A DNA stretch of 64,000 nucleotides from Marasmius tenuissimus (GCA_029532415.1 JAQOTA010000014.1:1-64000), one strand, 5' to 3'; positions 32,367 through 45,117 are shown, counted from the stretch's first letter. The notes: a model not told the origin generated them from the sequence alone. Numbers and translations: made by a program.

Positions 32367-35300
32367 ATGGAGGACGACAGTAACCCCTACAAGAAACGAA
32401 GGCTCCAGAATGCCTGCGATGAGTGCAGGAGGCGGAAAAGTACGTGTTCAATTTCACCTCTTTTGGCAAGGGTTTGCAGTATGCTGATTGAATCGTAGTA
32501 AAATGTGGGTTTACTCCGGCTTTCCGCGTCCTCTTCACATTTTCTCGAGGCTGAACAACAGAAAACCGATTGCAATGCAGGCGATAGCGCGAGCATGCCA
32601 GGGAACGTATGCACGAACTGCATAACGGCTAAGACGGAGTGCATGCATGTTTTGGCGTTGGCAAAAAAGGTGCGTTCGTCGATATATTCAGGTGACATGG
32701 TTTCGGTGTTCTGATGCTCTCTCTCTCTCGCTCCTTTCGATAGAAACGCGGTCCACCAAAAGGGCACGTCCATCCTTCTTTCGAACGTACACAAGCGAAC
32801 GAAAACTGAAACATCTTCTCGTCCGCCAGGACTCCGAGGGGCCAGAAAACGGTCCAATCGCTGGTCAAAGCGATATTGTCGACAACGAAAGCCTTCACCA
32901 TACCCGAAGACACCAATATGATACGCCAGATCCTCGTAGATTTGGCGAGTAGGATTGTTGAACTCGAAGAAAAGGGGAAAGAACGAGAACAAGAACGAGA
33001 GTCACCACCCGCTACTTCCCATTCTTCTTCACCTGCAGCGGATCCAACGACGGCGACAACTGCAAGCACGAGTACCACCGGTCCCTCGATAATGAGCACT
33101 TACTACACCCCCGCTTCATCGCCTGCCCAAATTGAACAAGGGTCAGACGGCACGAACAGCAGCAAGGGTACTGTCTCCTCCACTGGCGAAATCGAATTGG
33201 TCACATCCTTCATGAAACAGCTGAGGATCGACAACCAGCAGGAACGTCATTTCGGAGCGTCAAGTCCGGAAAACTTTCTGATCTCAGTTTGCGGGAAGAG
33301 AAAGGAAGAGGCGACGGGGAACGAAAGGCCTGGTGGACCTATCATTCAAAAGCCAATGAAAGTGCAGAGGCGAGACGTGTTTTGGAAGGTTCATCCGTAT
33401 CAACATCAAGTACTGCCAGGATGTCCACCACTTCCATTGCCCTCTGATTATACTTTCCCCGAACCCGTGCTGCTCTCATCGTTAGTTTCGCTATACTTCG
33501 ACCACGTCAACCTTTACCTACCGATCCTTCACCGAGGAATTTTCGAAAACTCTGTCAGAGAGGGTCTGCACCATAGAGACATTCACTTCGCTGGTGTGCT
33601 ACTAGTAGTGTGTGCAATTGGTGCCAGATATTCTGGTGATCCGCGAGTTTTGGAAGACTACAACAACGAAGGGATAGGAAGAAGCAGGCTGACAGCCGGA
33701 TGGAAGTGGTTCCGACAAGTGAGGCTCATCAGGTCCTCGTTCCAGACCCCCTCGACTTTGTATGAATTGCAGTTATATTGTGTGCGCCCGTTTCGTTTCT
33801 CCTCCAAATACACTTCCCACTCACTTCCATATCTACTCGTAGATAATACCATTATTCCTCCAAGGAAGTACGACGCCTGAAGCTTACTGGGTCGTCCTCG
33901 GCGTCGCGTTCAGATTCGCACAGGATTTGGGTATCCATCGTAGGAAGCCAGAAACGATCACCGACCCGACAGTCGAATCGCAGCTATGGAATCGAGTCTT
34001 TTGGGGACTGGTCGCTATCGACGTGGTGATGAGCGCATCTCTGGGGAGACCGAGGGCCATGTCCACCGACGAGTACGTCGCTCCGTTCTCTTCTTCCTAT
34101 TCTCTCGTCTCTCGTTTACTTATCCACTACTCCACGCAGTTTCGATGTCCCCCTTCCGATCGAATGCGATGACGAGTACTGGCCAATAGATGGAGTGGTG
34201 GTAGGCCCTCACGAATCATTCAAACAACCCCTCGGTAAACCCAGTGCGATGTCTTATTGGGTACATTTTCTCCGTCTCCTCGATATTATCGGTTCTGCAC
34301 AGCGGACTATCGTAAGTTTCCCTGGGCTTTCGCAATCACACAAGGGGACTTACTCTACTCAAGTATGCGGTGCGCAAAACAGACATGTGGACTCGGATGG
34401 GGATGACACAATCAGAGTGGAATGAGAAAGTTGTGAAAGAGTTGGATGAGCTGCTCGCTAACTGGGTTGACAGCGTGCCGGAACATCGTGAGTTCTTTCT
34501 TGACGTCGCAAGCTATCGCACGTTCTGACTCTGTGTTTAGTTAAATGGAACCCCACTAACCAAAACCCGCTCTTCTTCACTCAGTCAACCATCATTTGGA
34601 TAACGTATTATGGGGTTCAAATGCTCGTTCATAAGCCTTTCATGACGCTTTCGACCTCTCCGAGTGGTGCGGAAGAGGAGAACGAGAAATCCTCGAACTC
34701 GCTCGCGGCATTTCCATCCTTGAGTATATGCGTCAACGCAGCACGAGCTGTGGTTCATATAGTCGAGGCTGGGCAACGATGGAGTGAGAGGGAACGTCGG
34801 CAGAAAGCAAATGGGAAGACGTGGGTCCCGGAACCAGGGCCCCGGCCATTTCCAACTGTGATGGTACGGTCGTCTAGTCGTTTTTGCTGTCCTCGTTGTC
34901 TTAACATATAACCAGAGCGCAATTACGTCTTCCGCGACCGTTCTCTTCTCCAACGCATGGCGAGGTATACGCACAAAGAAAACGCCTGATGCGTTTCGGG
35001 AGCTAGCTGATGTGTATCGATGCTTGGAGGTTTTGAACGAGTGGGAGGACGTGTGAGCCGTATCCGGTTCTGGACCTTTGTGCTGACTTTAACTTTCCCA
35101 TTCCCATCACTGTAGAACTCAGATAGCAGGCCGTGTCTGCGACATTATGAATGAACTATTGCACATGTGTAACCTGCCTCCGTCATTGAAGGGACAGGGA
35201 ATTAAGAGACCGGACAGAGCTGATTACGAGGGAGACCGTTTGTCAGGATCGGTAGGCCGGAAGGCGGACAGACCAATAGCGGGCTCAAAACGTGCAGCTG

Positions 35301-36399
35301 CACAGGCCAGTATGGGTGCGGCGGGACCAACGGCAGAGGAGAACGAGAACGGGCATGCAGAGGAAGGTGATTATGGAGGAGGAGAATTTGCGTCGAGCAT
35401 TAACACTTCGACGGATTTGGGAGCTTCCGAATTCGACCTGAACCTTCAAGCTCAGACGAACCCCAGTAACCACGCTCATCTTACTCATACGTTCTCCGAC
35501 ACTCAGGCGGCGTATTCTGCCACCTCAAACCCTGGCATGGGTGACATTCTTCCTCTCTCCAACCACCCATCGATGTATTCCCATTCTCACGAGTCCCAAG
35601 GATACCAATCCAGTTACCTCAACCCAGATTTTACACTTCCGATATCCTCGACTGAGTTGGGCAGCCTACCGCTACACGAGACCTTCAACGTCTATCCCGA
35701 TTCGTACAACTACGACTACGATGGGATGGACGTCGATATGAATATGGGGCTCTTTACGGACCATAGTGTCGGTGTCGGTGGGGCCTACGATGTCCTATTT
35801 GGAGCCAGTGGACATGGTGGTGTGGGTGAGGGAAGCCATCTACACCCCACGACCGCACAGAGATATATGGCGGAGACTTTGGATACTGCGTTTGGAAATA
35901 TGGGTGGGCATGATCTTGATCCTAATTCTTTTGCTGGATAGTATAACTGATACCTATGATTCCTTCCAAGGTCCTGAAGTGTTTTTCGCGTCCCTCGCAG
36001 ATGAAGCCCAATCTCAAGCTGAGCCACAACCACAACATGATTTTGCAATCCACCCACTGGCAGCGGTGGCGCACACCCAGCTACAAGTACCACCACCACA
36101 TATCCAAATATCACCTTCGCCTATCCAAGTACAAAGTTCGCCATTGCCATTGCCATTGCCTCAGACCCAGCCCTCGCTACATGGGCAAGATGCGTATGCG
36201 AGACCCAGGTCAACTTCAAACTCTGTAGCCCCTTCAACATACACAGATCAGCACCCAACGCCAGAGCTTCGAAATCCTAGGCACAGTTTCGGGTTTGTTT
36301 CTCCGTTCCCTTTCTCAATCATCCGTCACCATACTGACGAAACCCGAATACATACCTCTCAGATCAACTTCCTGGGGCGACTGGAACTTCACTGGATAA
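32367..36399 (+). CDS. Zn2Cys6 fungal-specific transcription factor, paralogue 2
   Basis: Duplicate of the gene at 16520-20489. Exons: 32367-32439, 32499-32504, 32581-32669, 32744-32767, 32846-33781, 33843-34072, 34140-34311, 34364-34487, 34541-34863, 34916-35052, 35116-35903, 35971-36292, 36363-36399 (3261 bases, 1086 residues). All 13 exons, including the 6-base exon 2, keep the same phases as in the paralogue. The zinc cluster differs by one conservative change (RRRKIKC for RRRKVKC). In the coding exons the indels visible from exon lengths (exons 5, 11 and 12) are multiples of three, whereas the fourth intron carries a one-base indel, as expected for two maintained genes. Divergence is greatest in the low-complexity N-terminal spacer and the Gln/Pro-rich C-terminus, which ends STSWGDWNFTG. 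Both copies are likely functional nuclear regulators with unknown targets. Confidence 0.9.
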
Positions 36400-36640
36400 C
36401 CCGATCGTGTATGTCCTCTCCCGAACCATGCTGAGCTTGTACCACGGAAAAACCCAAGTATAATGTATTGTGTACCAATAGCTTATACTGTAATTCCTTG
36501 CGCAGTGCTGACAGATGTAACGTATAGAAATCAATTCCACGAACACAATCGTTATCGTATTCGCCACTTGTCGCGGTCTGTGTCGCTCTCGTTCAGAACT
36601 GAGCTGGTAAAGTAGAATTCCAATCATGAGTACTGTTCTC

Positions 36641-37059
36641 TCTCTCCCCATCATAGCTTCAATATTCACGTTGCAACGAGAAAATTTGGCTCGCAATGAA
36701 TGTTATATAGATAGAGATAAACCTCAACGGCTCAGCTTCCTTGATCCAGGTACTTAACGGTTGGTCAAGTTCGCTCACGTCTCAGCAACCCATGAGCCAT
36801 AACAGATTATCGCCAAACCGAAGGAATTTGGATTTGGCATTCCCAAAACTGTTCTCATCAATTGCGAGATCTCGAAACGGCGAACCAAACCTCCCAGAGT
36901 TTAAGCCGGGAGGGTTTGTCCACCGTTGGTCTAATGATAACTATTAACAGCACACCTCGTTCGTGTACACGAAACTCCTGGGTGTCACGTTTACTTGAAG
37001 AACCTCTGTTTATTGCCCTCTCTTCGGTTCGGTAACTGTGACCCCCCCTCCACCCAGAC
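36641..37059. other. Spacer after regulator block
   Basis: No gene is recognised. Homology to the first regulator block ends close to 36640. Confidence 0.4.
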
Positions 37060-37290
37060 TTCCATCAATCCGTACGCACCAACTCTCTTCACCCTCGCAA
37101 TGACCTGGCCCCGAGGGACGAAAATGACAGCGACTCTCCGTCGGCATCGAAAACGGCTTCTCAGTGAGTGTAAGGAGCTTTTTGGGGGTCACCGGTGATT
37201 TCGTAGAGTGGGTGTTGGTCTGGGGTACAGGTTCGTACGGCGAGAGGAAGGCGAGGCGAGTAAAGGTGTTCAATAACATGACGAGGAAGG
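37060..37290 (-). pseudogene. Decayed SSP1 copy
   Basis: On the minus strand an ATG context (CCTCGTCATG) and bases corresponding to the signal peptide and early pro-region of the SSP1 genes can be aligned, with a deletion across the end of the signal peptide and frameshifts. The mature cysteine-rich part is not preserved. The sequence also matches the decayed copy at 25340-25700. The upstream motif CAGACGAGG-CTTGCCTG appears twice nearby (37335-37360 and 37495-37515). Confidence 0.6.
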
Positions 37291-37414
37291 TCTATAATCC
37301 GGGGGTGATAGGATCAGCGAAACGATAGAGATGGACTGTTCAGACGAGGACTTGCCTGGGGGTGGGCTAGAAAGATTGTCGATGAATGAGCGGAATCGAT
37401 CCAGGTAGCGTTGC

Positions 37415-37436
37415 AGGTAGGTAGGTAGGTAGGTAG
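37415..37436. repeat. AGGT microsatellite
   Basis: About 5.5 tandem AGGT units in the spacer upstream of the first large block. Confidence 0.8.
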
Positions 37437-40400
37437 CTCCCAGCTGATCTGGGGGTGGAAGGGTCAGAAGAACGACGAAGGGATAAAGTGTTCAGACGAG
37501 GGCTTGCCTGGGGGGTAGGTTGAGAGGACTGTTGACGAGTTAATTCGACCGGTTGAGGATTTCATACGTAGGCGGCCACCGATTCCACTGAGCGTTACTA
37601 CGAATAATGCCATGAAGCTCTCGTAGGTAACAGGAGAACGCAGCTCTGCCTGGTGAATATGAACCAACTCCAAACGAATTCCGGTGACAGTCTGTTCAGT
37701 CTGTCAGTGTCCGATATTGAGGGTGGAGCTGTCTTCTTACCGAAGTCGACGAATGTTGCAACGATCGATGAAGCCCTGAATCGTATCCGTGCCTGACCCA
37801 CTCGCAGACTTCAGTTCTGCCGATCGTCACCAGCGCTGAAGGAGGCACCCCCAAGCAAAGCCGACCCAACTATGGCCACCTGCTCGGAACGGGTCTCTAC
37901 GCCATACGGTTCCTCGAGCTCTCCCCCCTCGTTCCCTCCTTCAGCTCTGAAGACCCTCGAGATACTAGGTAGCGTGTATGTCGAACGAGAACAGCTCCTC
38001 GTCTCTCCACCCTAAGCTCTGACGATTCGGAGACTCTCCCATCAGTTCTCTTCGACACCGTGCTTCCCCGAGCCGTCAGTCAGTCGTCTCGGGAGGATCT
38101 GGAGTATGAAGTTTGGGATGCCGTAGAACTCAAGGCACAACATTGAGACGATTGGTCGGTGGGGCTGCTACGTCGAGCGTGTACGGGTTCGGATGGAAAG
38201 GGGGATCCTGGTAACGGGTAGCGAGAGCGCTCGCTAGATGTATGGTGGGTGGCTTTTCGCCTCGCTGAAACTGCGTCAAACGAAGGTAGGTTGAGGCTAA
38301 GGTTTAGGGGGATGTGTGGTGCTTGAACACGGTCGACGAAAGAACTGTGGGGAACGAAAGAGGGAAACGCCGCGGCGTCGGGGAAGATTTTGTTTGTAAA
38401 TTGGGCCATGGCAGAAGGAGGGGTCTGAGCATCGTTCAGCGGACGAAGGGCAAAGCGAGGAGTTTTGATCAACAAGCATCGAATAGGAGTTGAATATTGA
38501 ATATCGGATATTGACACTTGGACGTGTAGACGCGGAAGACGAGTTTGAGAATCGTGGTTGAACGAATGGCTGGTACCGCCGAATGTTGGGACCTCAGGAC
38601 GACTGAAAAGCGCAAACACATGAGGACGAGGAGCTCAGAATCAAGAAAGGAAAAGGGAAACGCACTCGTCATCACCGCCTCCAACCCAGACCCATGTAAA
38701 CACCGCATATATGCTCGGGCAGACCGTTCAGCGTTTGACGTCCAGAGCCGATCCGAGCCTGGTGTAGAATGTGTATCTGCGTAGATCTGGTTGAGATTAA
38801 AGAAAGCAGATGGAAGGTGGGATTGGACGAACGTACCCCTGGTCCAGTTTTAATGTGACCGATGTTCCACGCCTTCTATCCAAACCAACGAACGATACGC
38901 GATGTCGACGAGCTCTCCTAAAGTCGAGGCGAAATGGAAGTCCTGAGATCCCTATGAGCACGGGTTGCTCCGTTTGGGGTTGGATCGAAAGGAAAACGAG
39001 CAACTGTGCACCAAGATGATGTTCGATTCGCGTCCAATGGGTATCAGATCGAGAGATGGAATCATCATGGAGCATATCAGACACAAATTCCTGCATAACA
39101 ACGTGTTTGAGCGAAGTGAAAAAACAGGCCAAAAGTTGAGCGGCATACTGGGGGGGGGGAAGTGTGGTGTTCGGTGCGGTAAATTTGAAGCTACGACGTG
39201 CTGGTAGGCATTCGAGATTTTGAGGGCAGCGTCATTGTGCTTGAGACCTGGGGGCTTTGCACAGATTTTGAGCTGTGACCTGAATAACCTCCAAGACTGT
39301 CAGGCATAGAGCTATATAAACTATGAACTGACCTGTAACCATCACAGTATGCCTCTCCTTTCAGCCTCCCTTCAAACTTCGAACTGCTCGTGCTAATTTT
39401 CCGTCATGGTTCACGTTGAATGGAGAAGATCGGAAAACTTGAATGAGGTTTTTGGAAGTGGAACCGAGGAGAGATACGTAGAAGTAGATGCGAATTTTCG
39501 ACCTCTGATGCTGGTAAATCAGCGTTGCAATTGGTGAGTGCACACGGGCCGTTGTGATGGTTCGAGCGAAAAATTCGTTATGGGCGCTTGTTGACCGCTC
39601 TCTTCTTCCCACCTTGATCTGCGCTCGTTCCCAGCCTATTTTTCGTTGATAGCTTCTGTGGCAAGGGCCTGCGGCTGCGAGAGTTCGCCTAGGGAAGAAA
39701 ATAATAGAATGTCCGCGCAAGGCCAGTATCTCGAACACCAATCTTGTTCTGGCCTCTCTCTCATGATCACCTTCAACACCGATGTCACAACGAAAATTTC
39801 GTCTCGCAATCTTTCTCAGACGTCTCTCCCTATGCACCTCTCATATATATGGATCATGGTCTGATACAATATGTAAAAAAACAATCCACTTTCGACGCAT
39901 CTAAGGCCACCCTGTCAACGACCACAATACCGCAAAACCTCAACGTTCAACGATAGGATAACTCGACTTACTAGCTCTTGCTACTGTCGTCGCCCATGCC
40001 CTCAACAACACGCGATATCCATTTCCTATTCAACTTGTCGAGTTTGAGAAACTATCTCAACGTATTCGGCGAGTAGGTCTCCTACATCGTCCAGAACCCG
40101 GCAAACTGTCGCTCTTGCGCGGGATAACAACAACAACAGGAAAGGGGGGTCATCAACCCGATGGGACAAATCCTTTGACCGGCGAGGGAGGATCATTCGG
40201 GGACGTTGAACCTCGCGAGATATAAAGTTTGGAGGGGGCTCATAGCATGTATCCATCAGGGAACGTCTTCGCCTCACACAATCCTGGAGCAGACGTGTAT
40301 TCTTGTAGCTCACCGACAAGAGAGTATCTGTCAGTGAAGACGGCGCCTGGTCAAACAAATTTTCTCAATTAAGCAAAGTTCCCTACCATGGCTGTCATTC

Positions 40401-42675
40401 GAATAAATTTCGCGTTTGGATGGATAACCAAACTAGCAAGAAAGGTGCGACTCCCCCTCGTTCAAGTGGATGCTGTGTTTGGGAAATTTAAAGGGGGATT
40501 CACATGCGATTTGAATAATCTCAAACAACGAGGGTCAAAACGAATCAAGTGACCACCGTTCTAATTGGGTTGTAACGGGGATTCGAATCCACAAGGACGC
40601 AATGAGGATATCGAGGAACATTGGACTGGGACCGGTAAGCATTCGGATTCCTCGTAGCCCTGAGCGGGAGATACCTATATACACCAGTCCCCGCCGAGTG
40701 CGGCAACTAGACATCTGGATGGTTGACGACTAGCTTGCAATCTGGGTATCGCCTAGGGCGAGATGACCACTGGCATGATTGAAGCGGGTACAGATAGTAG
40801 GTCCATGTTAAGGGGTACTCGTTAGGGCTAGGTGCTAGCCCCTTTTCCTTCAGCTTTCTTCTTGGCTCGAAGCGTTGGTGGAACCTTCAGGCATCGAGGT
40901 TGAAGGTGAAAATAAAGAGACGAACCTAGGAGGGTTCCCTCATGTCATCAATGCAAGTGCTACTGACTTTATTAGGTGCATGCTACATCTTGCCAGCCCG
41001 TCCAAATCCCCCCACAATGACCCGAGTTTCGGTTTAATTGGAATTTCAAACGTCGTTTCGAACGACGTTCGAATAGGACAGGTATACTCTCAGTGTTGAA
41101 ACTTCTGTGGGGTAGTGGGTTTTCTTGAGAGAGTATTTGAGGGGTACTCGAACAATCCTTTTTAGTTTTGAACTCTCGAGTTACCTCTCGGATATTCGAA
41201 TGACGATCATCTTTTTTACTCACATTTTCTGTCCATATCCCTGGCTCAATTACGCTTCGTGCTCTCCGTGGCTCTGCACTCAACGGCCCTGGACTCCCGA
41301 ATCTGGTCTCTACAGTGGTACGACTCACGATAATCTTAGATGTGAACGCTGCGATGCTGACCCGTTCGTCAGTTCCCCGTGGTTCCACTTCAGTCGGTAT
41401 TCCAAAATCAGAGGGCTTCACTCTCTCCCTGCGTCTTGTGCTGAAGAGCTCGCAGGATCCCTGGTACATCGAACTTCTGGTAAGTGCTGATCACACGCGG
41501 CCGGTCGGTACCACTAAGACGAGAAAACAGTGAGGTCACACATTGAAACTTGAAAGGACCAGTCCCATTCCTACAGATTCATTATACTATATTAATACAT
41601 TCGAAGTCGGCTCGCAGCACGGATCCGTTCAATTGACTGTTGAACGCATCTCCCTGTGCCAGAATAGTGGACTAGGAGCTTTCCGACCAGTCTTCAAGAC
41701 CTTGGTTGCTTGCAAGACCCGCATACTTGTCTACCAGATTTAACGGCTTTGGCGCGGAAACATCCAAAATCCAAGCCCACAGAGAAATAGCTAGACCTGT
41801 GACAGGCCCGTCTTTGAGCAAGCGTCAATTAACGACTGTCTTGTGAGGGGCCGGTCAAAGGCCTAAAAAACAGCTATAACGAAACTGATGATACAAACGA
41901 CAGAACCATGAATCCTTGTCCAGCGGCGATTGGCAGCTGAACAGAAGCACCTCGTGAGGCGGGCTTATCCTGAAGTTGGATGGCAAGCCCGCTTTGGCCA
42001 GCGCACACCCATGCGCCTCGTCGAAAACCCAAGATATCAACTATCTTGGCGGTGACGAGCAATGATGTTTTCGAGCATGAAACCAACCTGATTCTATACC
42101 AAGGCGACTTGCGAAAGGCCGAAATGTCGAATAACGCGGATGGCCAATTTGTCGAGCTCAGTCCAGGTCTCTAAGAGCCCCCTGTCGGGCGCTGCCGCGA
42201 CTTCACAAGTCCCGGGCCTAGTGCGAAACCTACTTACGATAACTAGGAAGTATCCCAGTCGGTCGGAGCTCGCACTACGGGTGGTGCATCATCTGAATGT
42301 CTGATGGACAATACAAAGATGGCCGGCGTTCAAGGAATTTCTTCAAACGCCTCTGGACAACAAACATTCACAGTTGAGACAGAAAATATTCCTCCCACTT
42401 TATTTCATACCCAACGTTCCCGCGAAGGGGAACTATAGGGAGTCAATCTCGGACGACGGAGTGAATACTTGACGGCCTGTGGGCTATCTTTGAAATACCC
42501 TCTCGACTTCCAATGTTCCCCGTACGCAAGTAAGCTTCCATTGGTCTGGTTCTCCCGCTATTTTGTACATAAGTACTATTGATCCTACTTGGTAGAGCGG
42601 GCATATCTTACCAAGATTGGCCGCCGACGTCGGCTCGACCACCTGAACAGGTAAAGACAGAGTCACACTCGTTGG

Positions 42676-42683
42676 TATAAATA
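42676..42683 (+). promoter_or_regulatory. TATA box of SSP2-B
   Basis: TATAAATA in the context CTCGTTGG-TATAAATACTGGAGG, 149 bases before the start codon. The 5'-leader intron is at 42757-42816. Confidence 0.7.
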
Positions 42684-42824
42684 CTGGAGGCGAGCCTCAC
42701 CTTCTTTAGCAAACTACCACTGCTACTTCCACATATCTGAACAACTTCATACACCAGTGAGCCGTCTCTACGTCTTGAGAGTGGCCGACATATGGAGCTG
42801 ACCACTTGCTGAACAGGTACAACC

Positions 42825-43322
42825 ATGAAGTTCACCGTCGGAATCCTCGCCATCTTCATCTAAGTCGCCAGCGTTCATTCCGTCGCAGTGTCTCCAGCAG
42901 ACGCAACTGAAGAGTGCGGCTCACTCGGCGTCCTCAACGTCGATCTCAAGAAGCTCCCCGAGGGCATGACCCCCAGCGACGTGCGCAAGTGTGCCGATCA
43001 TCCCCTCGGTAGTAAGCCCCGCCAGAACGCTCAATGGGAATCCTTGGCCCCAATGGATGACCCTGAGAGCGACCTCACTGATCGTTCCAACATTATTGAG
43101 GGCAGGGCCGCCCAGAAATGCGAATACGACGCTCCGTACGGTTGCAGCGGCGGGTATTGCTGGAGAACCTGTGGCGCGTCTGGGAGTGGTAACTGGTGCT
43201 GGACTGCTGGAGGCGACGGTTCTGGATCGTGGTTGACCTGCAGCAGGCTTAGTGATTGCAATCGCAATGCCGCTTGCGGGAAAGGGAATAATTGTGGTTC
43301 TTGTGGGTGTAGCTGCCATTAA
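42825..43322 (+). pseudogene. SSP2-B with nonsense codon in the signal peptide
   Basis: The frame matches the intact SSP2 gene at 61228 codon for codon over 166 codons. The exception is that codon 13, CAA in the other copies, is TAA (42861-42863). The promoter, leader intron, start codon, all twelve domain cysteines and the natural stop are preserved, and the remainder of the frame has no other lesion. No in-frame ATG could restart translation before the pro-region, so a secreted product is not expected unless the stop is read through. The lesion therefore looks recent, or could be a sequencing error. Closest relative: the copy at 61228-61725. Confidence 0.85.
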
Positions 43323-44523
43323 ATCCTTGAGAAGGTGGAGAGTGGAGGCCGTGAAAGTCTCCGATGCTGAACACGAGCAAGTTCGGCATGCCGGCGAGTG
43401 ACGACCGGGCTCCAAGCCACCTCTTACAACATCCTCAGATTCATTGATAGAAAAGATGAAAATTAGTGTTCTCAATCGCCGTTTGTAGGCCAATTTGTAT
43501 TGGAAAAGCAACAATATTCACATCTCAGCAACCCGTGGGCCATCGGAAAACTCACCAAATTTGAGAATTTGGAGTCCCATCCATCTGAAATACGCACCGG
43601 TATGATCCATACGTCCACTAAGTCGAACACTCCTTCGAGTACACTCCTTCGAGTACACTCTAGTTCTACCCCCACCACCCAGAATCCAAATAGGGCGTAC
43701 CAAAACACTGTGCACTTGTGATAAGGGAATTCTATTCTCGCTCAGTGGCAGGCTACTTCGAGTTCATCCCCAATACGAGCACAGCCATAATCAGCAGTAT
43801 TTATTGGAGCGCTCCTGGAGAACACGGAGGTTGTAGGGAAAGAAATTTAGCCCGTGGGAAGAACTTGGCGCTTTTGGGAAGACTGACCACGTGCGTTTGT
43901 GGGTTCCAAATTCCAATGGTCCAAACTTCCTTACCGGGTTACGCATGTATGGCAAGTTATCCGAGTCTCGATTCTGCTTTCAACCTTACTCTTTACTCTT
44001 TGCCAGTTTCAGACTGAGGAGATCTCGAAGCTCTCACAAGCCCCCCAGTGATTAGTAACGACTTGTTATTTCCGGTTTTTGAGATTGTTCTCCCGCTGCG
44101 GCGCTGCCCTTTTTCCGACACCATGTGAGGATAAACCGATGCAAAATAATAATTTCTATTCAACGATATCCTAAGATGATGGTGGCTGAAGGTAAATAGC
44201 GGCGAGCAGACGCCGGTCGTTGAAATGTTCAAATTTTGATAGCAAACCTGCAGACGTCGACCTCGAGTGGACTTCACGGTGCCATGTTTCCGGTATACTT
44301 ATGAGAGAGTCGCAAATACGATTCGGAGCTTGAGATACCTTATTCTCCTTCTGGGCAGCATTTTTCATTCGCTAATCGGACGACGTCTACTTCAATATTG
44401 TGCAGCCGCCGACCACCGGGAATGCATAGACATTCATGCCGAATGCATGAAGTTCGTTATTCATGATCAACGCACCCTCAAATTGGATACCACACTGAAC
44501 GTAAGGTCTACACGGGTATATTA
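43323..44523. other. SSP2-B 3' flank; site lacking the F-box gene
   Basis: Sequence from 43323 to about 43735 matches the flank between the SSP2 scrap and the F-box gene near 22 kb. From about 43745 it matches the far side of that F-box gene (24465 onward). The F-box gene is thus missing between two directly joined flanks. No gene is seen from 43960 to 44523. Confidence 0.65.
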
Positions 44524-45117
44524 GTGACGGTCAGAGTTGACTTGACCGCGCGGTCAAGTGGTCGATCAAAATTTCGAGCAAAAACTCGGTCAAGTCTTGA
44601 TCGACTTTTGATCGCGTCTTTTTTTGCTCGACTCTGGAGCCGAGCAAACGCTCTTGACCGCGATCAAACTGAGGCGATCAAGTTGAACACAGGCCTTTTT
44701 ACTTTGAATTATTTATTTTCGCAGCCTACAACTGGCATAACATTACCCAAACAGTGTTTTTAGCCTCTCATCAAGTCTATCCCCCCAACTCTGGGTACTT
44801 TGATCTATCTGCAGTGGTCAAAAAACACACTCAAAATAAGGAACGAAGTCATATTACACCGAACAACTCAAAACACACACAAGAGACAGCTACACCCACA
44901 GCTGATTTCACAGTGTACAGTGCTAGCATGGTTCTTGGCGTGGTTCTTTGTACAAAAAAATTAATTTTGTGAGAAGAGTTTGAGGAATACAGAGGGAGCT
45001 GATCAGAGGGCGGTCAGAGTTGAACGCGATCAAAACAAGATCAAATGAGTTTGAACGAAAACTTGATCTCGTCTTGACCGCGAGTTGGCCGCGCGGTCAA
45101 CTCAACTCTGACCGTCA
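44524..45117. mobile_element. MITE-like nonautonomous DNA element
   Basis: About 594 bases bounded by terminal inverted repeats. The left end is TGACGGTCAGAGTTGACTTG from 44525; the right end is the inverse, finishing at 45117. They match over about 29 bases with one mismatch, including GACCGCGCGG. ATATTA flanks both sides (44518-44523 and 45118-45123), a candidate 6-base target duplication. Subterminal regions are rich in GATCAA/TTGATC motifs on both arms. No transposase is encoded. The superfamily is not assigned. Confidence 0.8.

Larger units (their letters stand above)
30885..36640 (+). repeat. Duplicated transcription-factor block, copy 2
   Basis: Colinear with 15150-21615. Its left edge reproduces the end of the pyrimidine-rich region behind the membrane-protein gene (TTTTTGCTTATTGTAG motif), suggesting that this block was copied from the copy-1 locus. 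Small indels are concentrated in introns and the upstream region. Confidence 0.85.
37600..43960 (+). repeat. Large repeated block, copy I (ends in SSP2-B)
   Basis: Colinear with 47085-52829 plus 58917-59280 (copy II) and, with large deletions, 59400-62220 (copy III). Apart from the SSP2 gene at its right end, it contains only decayed frames. Examples are a plus-strand stretch at 40875-41099 related to 50157-50474, and minus-strand pieces at 41855-42086 with LAIQLQDKP and GASVQLPIA, also seen at 51313-51430. No family is recognised for these pieces. The 37.6-42.6 kb stretch should be regarded as gene-poor repeated DNA. Confidence 0.75.

Noticed and set aside
41855..42086. Minus-strand segment resembling part of a ricin-B-type lectin repeat
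   Set aside because: The similarity is limited to a short Gly/Leu/Gln pattern, the frame is broken in all block copies, and no second repeat is visible.
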